Source: Candidatus Solibacter sp. (lineage in GTDB: Bacteria > Acidobacteriota > Terriglobia > Bryobacterales > Bryobacteraceae). Taken from it: DNA of 6,329 nucleotides. Location of the stretch: NCBI GenBank assembly GCA_017883345.1, contig JADGNT010000313.1, positions 1 to 6,329 of the forward strand, given 5' to 3'. The notes under the pieces are model-generated. The model made no database searches. It saw only the letters and a list, made by a program, of their open reading frames with translations, and was not told the DNA's origin. A program made the translations under genes and the position numbers. Positions 4,726 to 6,329 of this stretch are shown here, one piece after another (within the stretch, counting starts at the first letter, position 1; the number at the start of each line of letters is the position of its first letter).

Positions 4726-5847
4726 ATGGGAACAACGACGGCAGGCTTAGAAGGCGTCATCGCGGGCGAGAGCGAGATTTGTTACATCGACGGCAGCGCC
4801 GGCGTACTGAGCTACCGCGGATACAACATCCACACGCTCGCCGATCATGCTAGTTTCGAGGAAACGATCTTCCTGCTTTGGAACGGATGGCTGCCCAAGC
4901 AGGGCGAGCTCGACCAGTTGAAGAAGGAACTGGCGGCGGAGCGGGAACTGCCGGCCGCGGTGGTGGATTTCCTGAAGTCGGTTCCGCAATCCAACACCAT
5001 GGATGTGCTGCGCACGGCGGTTTCCATGCTGAGCCTGTACGACCCGGCGGCGCAGGACATGTCGGCGGAGGCGAACCATCGCAAGGCGGTCCGGCTGATG
5101 TCCCGGACGGCGGCTATCGTGACCACCTACGACCGCTTGCGCAACGGCAAGGCGGCGATCGATGCGGACCCGAGCCTGAGCTTCGCGGCGAACTTTCTGT
5201 ACACGCTGACCGGCAAGGTTCCCGACGAGATCATGGAACGCGCTTTCGACGTGGCGATGACGCTGCACGCCGACCACGAACTGAACGCTTCCACTTTCGC
5301 GGCGCGGGTGGTAGCTGCCACGTTGTCGGATATCTACTCGGCGGTGACGGCGGGGATCGGCGCGCTCAAGGGCCCGCTGCACGGCGGGGCCAACCAGGAC
5401 GTGATCAAATGGCTGCTCAGCCTGGGCGATGAAGATGCGGCGGTGGAGGCGGTCAAAGGCACGCTGGCGCGCAAGGTCAAGATTCCGGGCTTCGGCCACC
5501 GCGTGTACCGCACGGAAGATCCGCGGGCCACGCACCTGCGCGTGCTGAGCGAGGAACTCGGCAAGCGCACGGGCCAGGAGAAGCTGTACCGGCTCTCCAA
5601 GCGCATGGAAGAAACGGTGAAGGAGATCAAGAAGCTGGATCCCAACGTGGACTTCTATTCGGCTTCGGCGTACTATTCGCTGGGCATTCCGATCGATCTC
5701 TACACTCCCATTTTCGCGGTCAGCCGGATGTCGGGCTGGACGGCGCACGTGCTGGAGCAATACCGCAACAACCGTCTGATTCGTCCGCGGGCCGAATACA
5801 AGGGCAACCCGGACGGCCAGACGTGGATCCCGATCGGGGAGCGCTAG
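4726..5847 (+). CDS. gltA: Citrate synthase (short bacterial type)
   Basis: Citrate synthase condenses acetyl-CoA with oxaloacetate to citrate at the entry of the TCA cycle in the cytoplasm. The 373 residues match the short, roughly 370-residue dimeric type found in Gram-positives and others, not the longer hexameric E. coli type. Visible signatures: GLEGVIAGESEICYIDG at 7-23, YRGYNIHTLA at 30-39, HADHELNAST at 181-190 (H184), GPLHGGAN at 216-223 (catalytic H219), PGFGHRVYR at 254-262 (catalytic-site H258), DFYSA at 309-313 (catalytic D309), and the C-terminal QTWIPIGER. All catalytic residues are present. A 2-methylcitrate synthase (PrpC) is close in sequence and cannot be excluded, but no prpB or prpD gene is near. 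A small cysteine-motif gene begins 2 bases after the stop and is likely cotranscribed. Confidence 0.93.
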   Translation: MGTTTAGLEGVIAGESEICYIDGSAGVLSYRGYNIHTLADHASFEETIFLLWNGWLPKQGELDQLKKELAAERELPAAVVDFLKSVPQSNTMDVLRTAVSMLSLYDPAAQDMSAEANHRKAVRLMSRTAAIVTTYDRLRNGKAAIDADPSLSFAANFLYTLTGKVPDEIMERAFDVAMTLHADHELNASTFAARVVAATLSDIYSAVTAGIGALKGPLHGGANQDVIKWLLSLGDEDAAVEAVKGTLARKVKIPGFGHRVYRTEDPRATHLRVLSEELGKRTGQEKLYRLSKRMEETVKEIKKLDPNVDFYSASAYYSLGIPIDLYTPIFAVSRMSGWTAHVLEQYRNNRLIRPRAEYKGNPDGQTWIPIGER

Positions 5848-5849
5848 CC

Positions 5850-6122
5850 ATGGATGAACGCGCGTATTACTCGGAATCGCAGACCACCAAGCCGGCGGTG
5901 CTGAACTGTCCGTACTGCCGCAGCGCGGAAACCTACGAACTGAAATGGATGGTGCGCAAAAAGAAGGATCGCCTGCCGCCGGGCGCCGACGATCGGGACC
6001 GGGCGAAGTTCGCCAAGGCGCAGAGCTACATGGTGCTGCTGGACGACAAGGCCTCGTGCAAGAATCTGCGCTGCCGGCGTCCGTTCGATATTTCGGGCGT
6101 CAAGACGATGGCGTTTATCTAG
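5850..6122 (+). CDS. Small four-cysteine, putative zinc-ribbon protein
   Basis: The ATG at 5850 is chosen because GGGGAG (5836-5841) lies 8 bases upstream; an in-frame ATG at 5823 would overlap the end of gltA and lacks this support. The 90-residue product has C20-P-Y-C23 in a rubredoxin-like knuckle (LNCPYCRSAE) and C70-x4-C75 (SCKNLRCRRPF), enough ligands for one zinc. A basic stretch (MVRKKKDRLPPG, 34-45) and a helical segment (DRDRAKFAKAQSYMVLL) lie between. I do not recognise a named family. With 2 bases between it and gltA, the two are probably translated from one message. No signal peptide is present, so it is cytoplasmic; nucleic-acid or protein binding is possible but unproven. Confidence 0.75.
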   Translation: MDERAYYSESQTTKPAVLNCPYCRSAETYELKWMVRKKKDRLPPGADDRDRAKFAKAQSYMVLLDDKASCKNLRCRRPFDISGVKTMAFI

Positions 6123-6140
6123 TCTGCCCCGAAGCGGAAC

Positions 6141-6195
6141 ATGTGTTCGCGTGTTTTCCTATTCCGGTTGCCAAACGCACGGCCCGCGAACACAT
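6141..6195. promoter_or_regulatory. 11-bp inverted repeat before the antitoxin gene
   Basis: ATGTGTTCGCG (6141-6151) and CGCGAACACAT (6185-6195) are perfect reverse complements 33 bases apart, in the 97-base gap between the small cysteine-motif gene and the antitoxin start. Antitoxins of this class commonly repress their own promoter through paired inverted half-sites, so an operator is the best guess. A terminator is less likely because of the long loop and absence of a T run. Confidence 0.45.
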
Positions 6196-6219
6196 CGAAG
6201 GGAAAGGACTGTGAGACCT

Positions 6220-6329
6220 ATGCCATCAAAAGCAGAAAGACCCAAAGTGCCGAAATTCCATTCGGAAGCCGAAGAGGCGAAGTGGTGGTTTGAGCACCGG
6301 GACATGGCGGAAACCGAGATCAGGAAGGC
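6220..6329 (+). CDS. Partial CopG/BrnA-type antitoxin (N-terminal end only)
   Basis: The visible start encodes MPSKAERPKVPKFHSEAEEA, then KWWFEHRDMAETEIRK, and runs off the right edge. The pattern PKFxSExEEAxxWxxxH is the opening of the CopG-antitoxin family (Pfam CopG_antitoxin), which includes BrnA-like proteins that neutralise RelE-fold toxins such as BrnT and bind DNA through a C-terminal ribbon-helix-helix, not visible here. The start could also be the in-frame GTG at 6211; GGAAAGGA at 6201-6208 sits 11 bases before the ATG and only 2 before the GTG, so the ATG is preferred. In brnT/brnA modules the toxin normally comes first, but no intact toxin is found upstream; a partner may lie beyond the window. 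Confidence 0.68.
   Translation, partial: MPSKAERPKVPKFHSEAEEAKWWFEHRDMAETEIRK

Noticed and set aside
4747..5760. Minus-strand frame of 337 codons across gltA
   Set aside because: It is the Arg/His-rich antisense shadow of a gene with all citrate synthase catalytic residues.
1..6329. CRISPR arrays, tRNA or rRNA genes, IS ends, riboswitches
   Set aside because: I saw no regularly spaced direct repeats, cloverleaf sequence, transposase motif or known aptamer core on reading both strands.

Overview
The window looks like a chromosomal segment of an acidobacterium, probably Solibacter/Bryobacter-like. This rests on the GC-rich coding sequence, on several short proteins that resemble ones I recall from that phylum, and on the mix of genes. 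It is inference from sequence feel, not a database result.

Left part (1-1552). A partial gene for a probable tetratricopeptide-type protein runs off the left edge. A near-perfect 24-bp hairpin follows, then a small membrane-anchored or secreted protein on the minus strand, facing the first gene. Divergent from it is an FmdB-family zinc-ribbon protein with a long Lys/Ser/Glu tail. A PilZ-domain protein on the minus strand converges on FmdB.

Middle (1979-3340). A 220-base intergenic region carries a perfect 10-bp dyad built on TGTACA. It leads into a broken alkaline-phosphatase-superfamily gene. That gene has an in-frame amber codon where relatives have Tyr, and it lacks about 200 central residues including the Asp-x3-His zinc-ligand segment. 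A second copy of the left-hand palindromic element follows, with its half-units arranged the other way round.

Right part (3353-6329), all on the plus strand. The genes are a solitary groES (no groEL next to it, no CIRCE element), an OmpH/Skp-like periplasmic chaperone, a one-pass membrane protein with four cysteines, a citrate synthase, a small four-cysteine protein 2 nt behind it, and the start of a CopG-family antitoxin gene preceded by an 11-bp inverted repeat. GroES and OmpH are both folding factors, but the spacing and separate signals argue against one tight operon. groES and the one-pass protein have -10-like hexamers exactly 7 nt before their ATG and no good Shine-Dalgarno sequence, which suggests leaderless transcripts. 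ompH, gltA, the PilZ gene and the small cysteine protein have clear ribosome binding sites.

I see no complete undescribed defence or mobile system. The items most worth following are the paired palindromic elements with a compensatory base change, the decayed phosphatase, and the two dyads.
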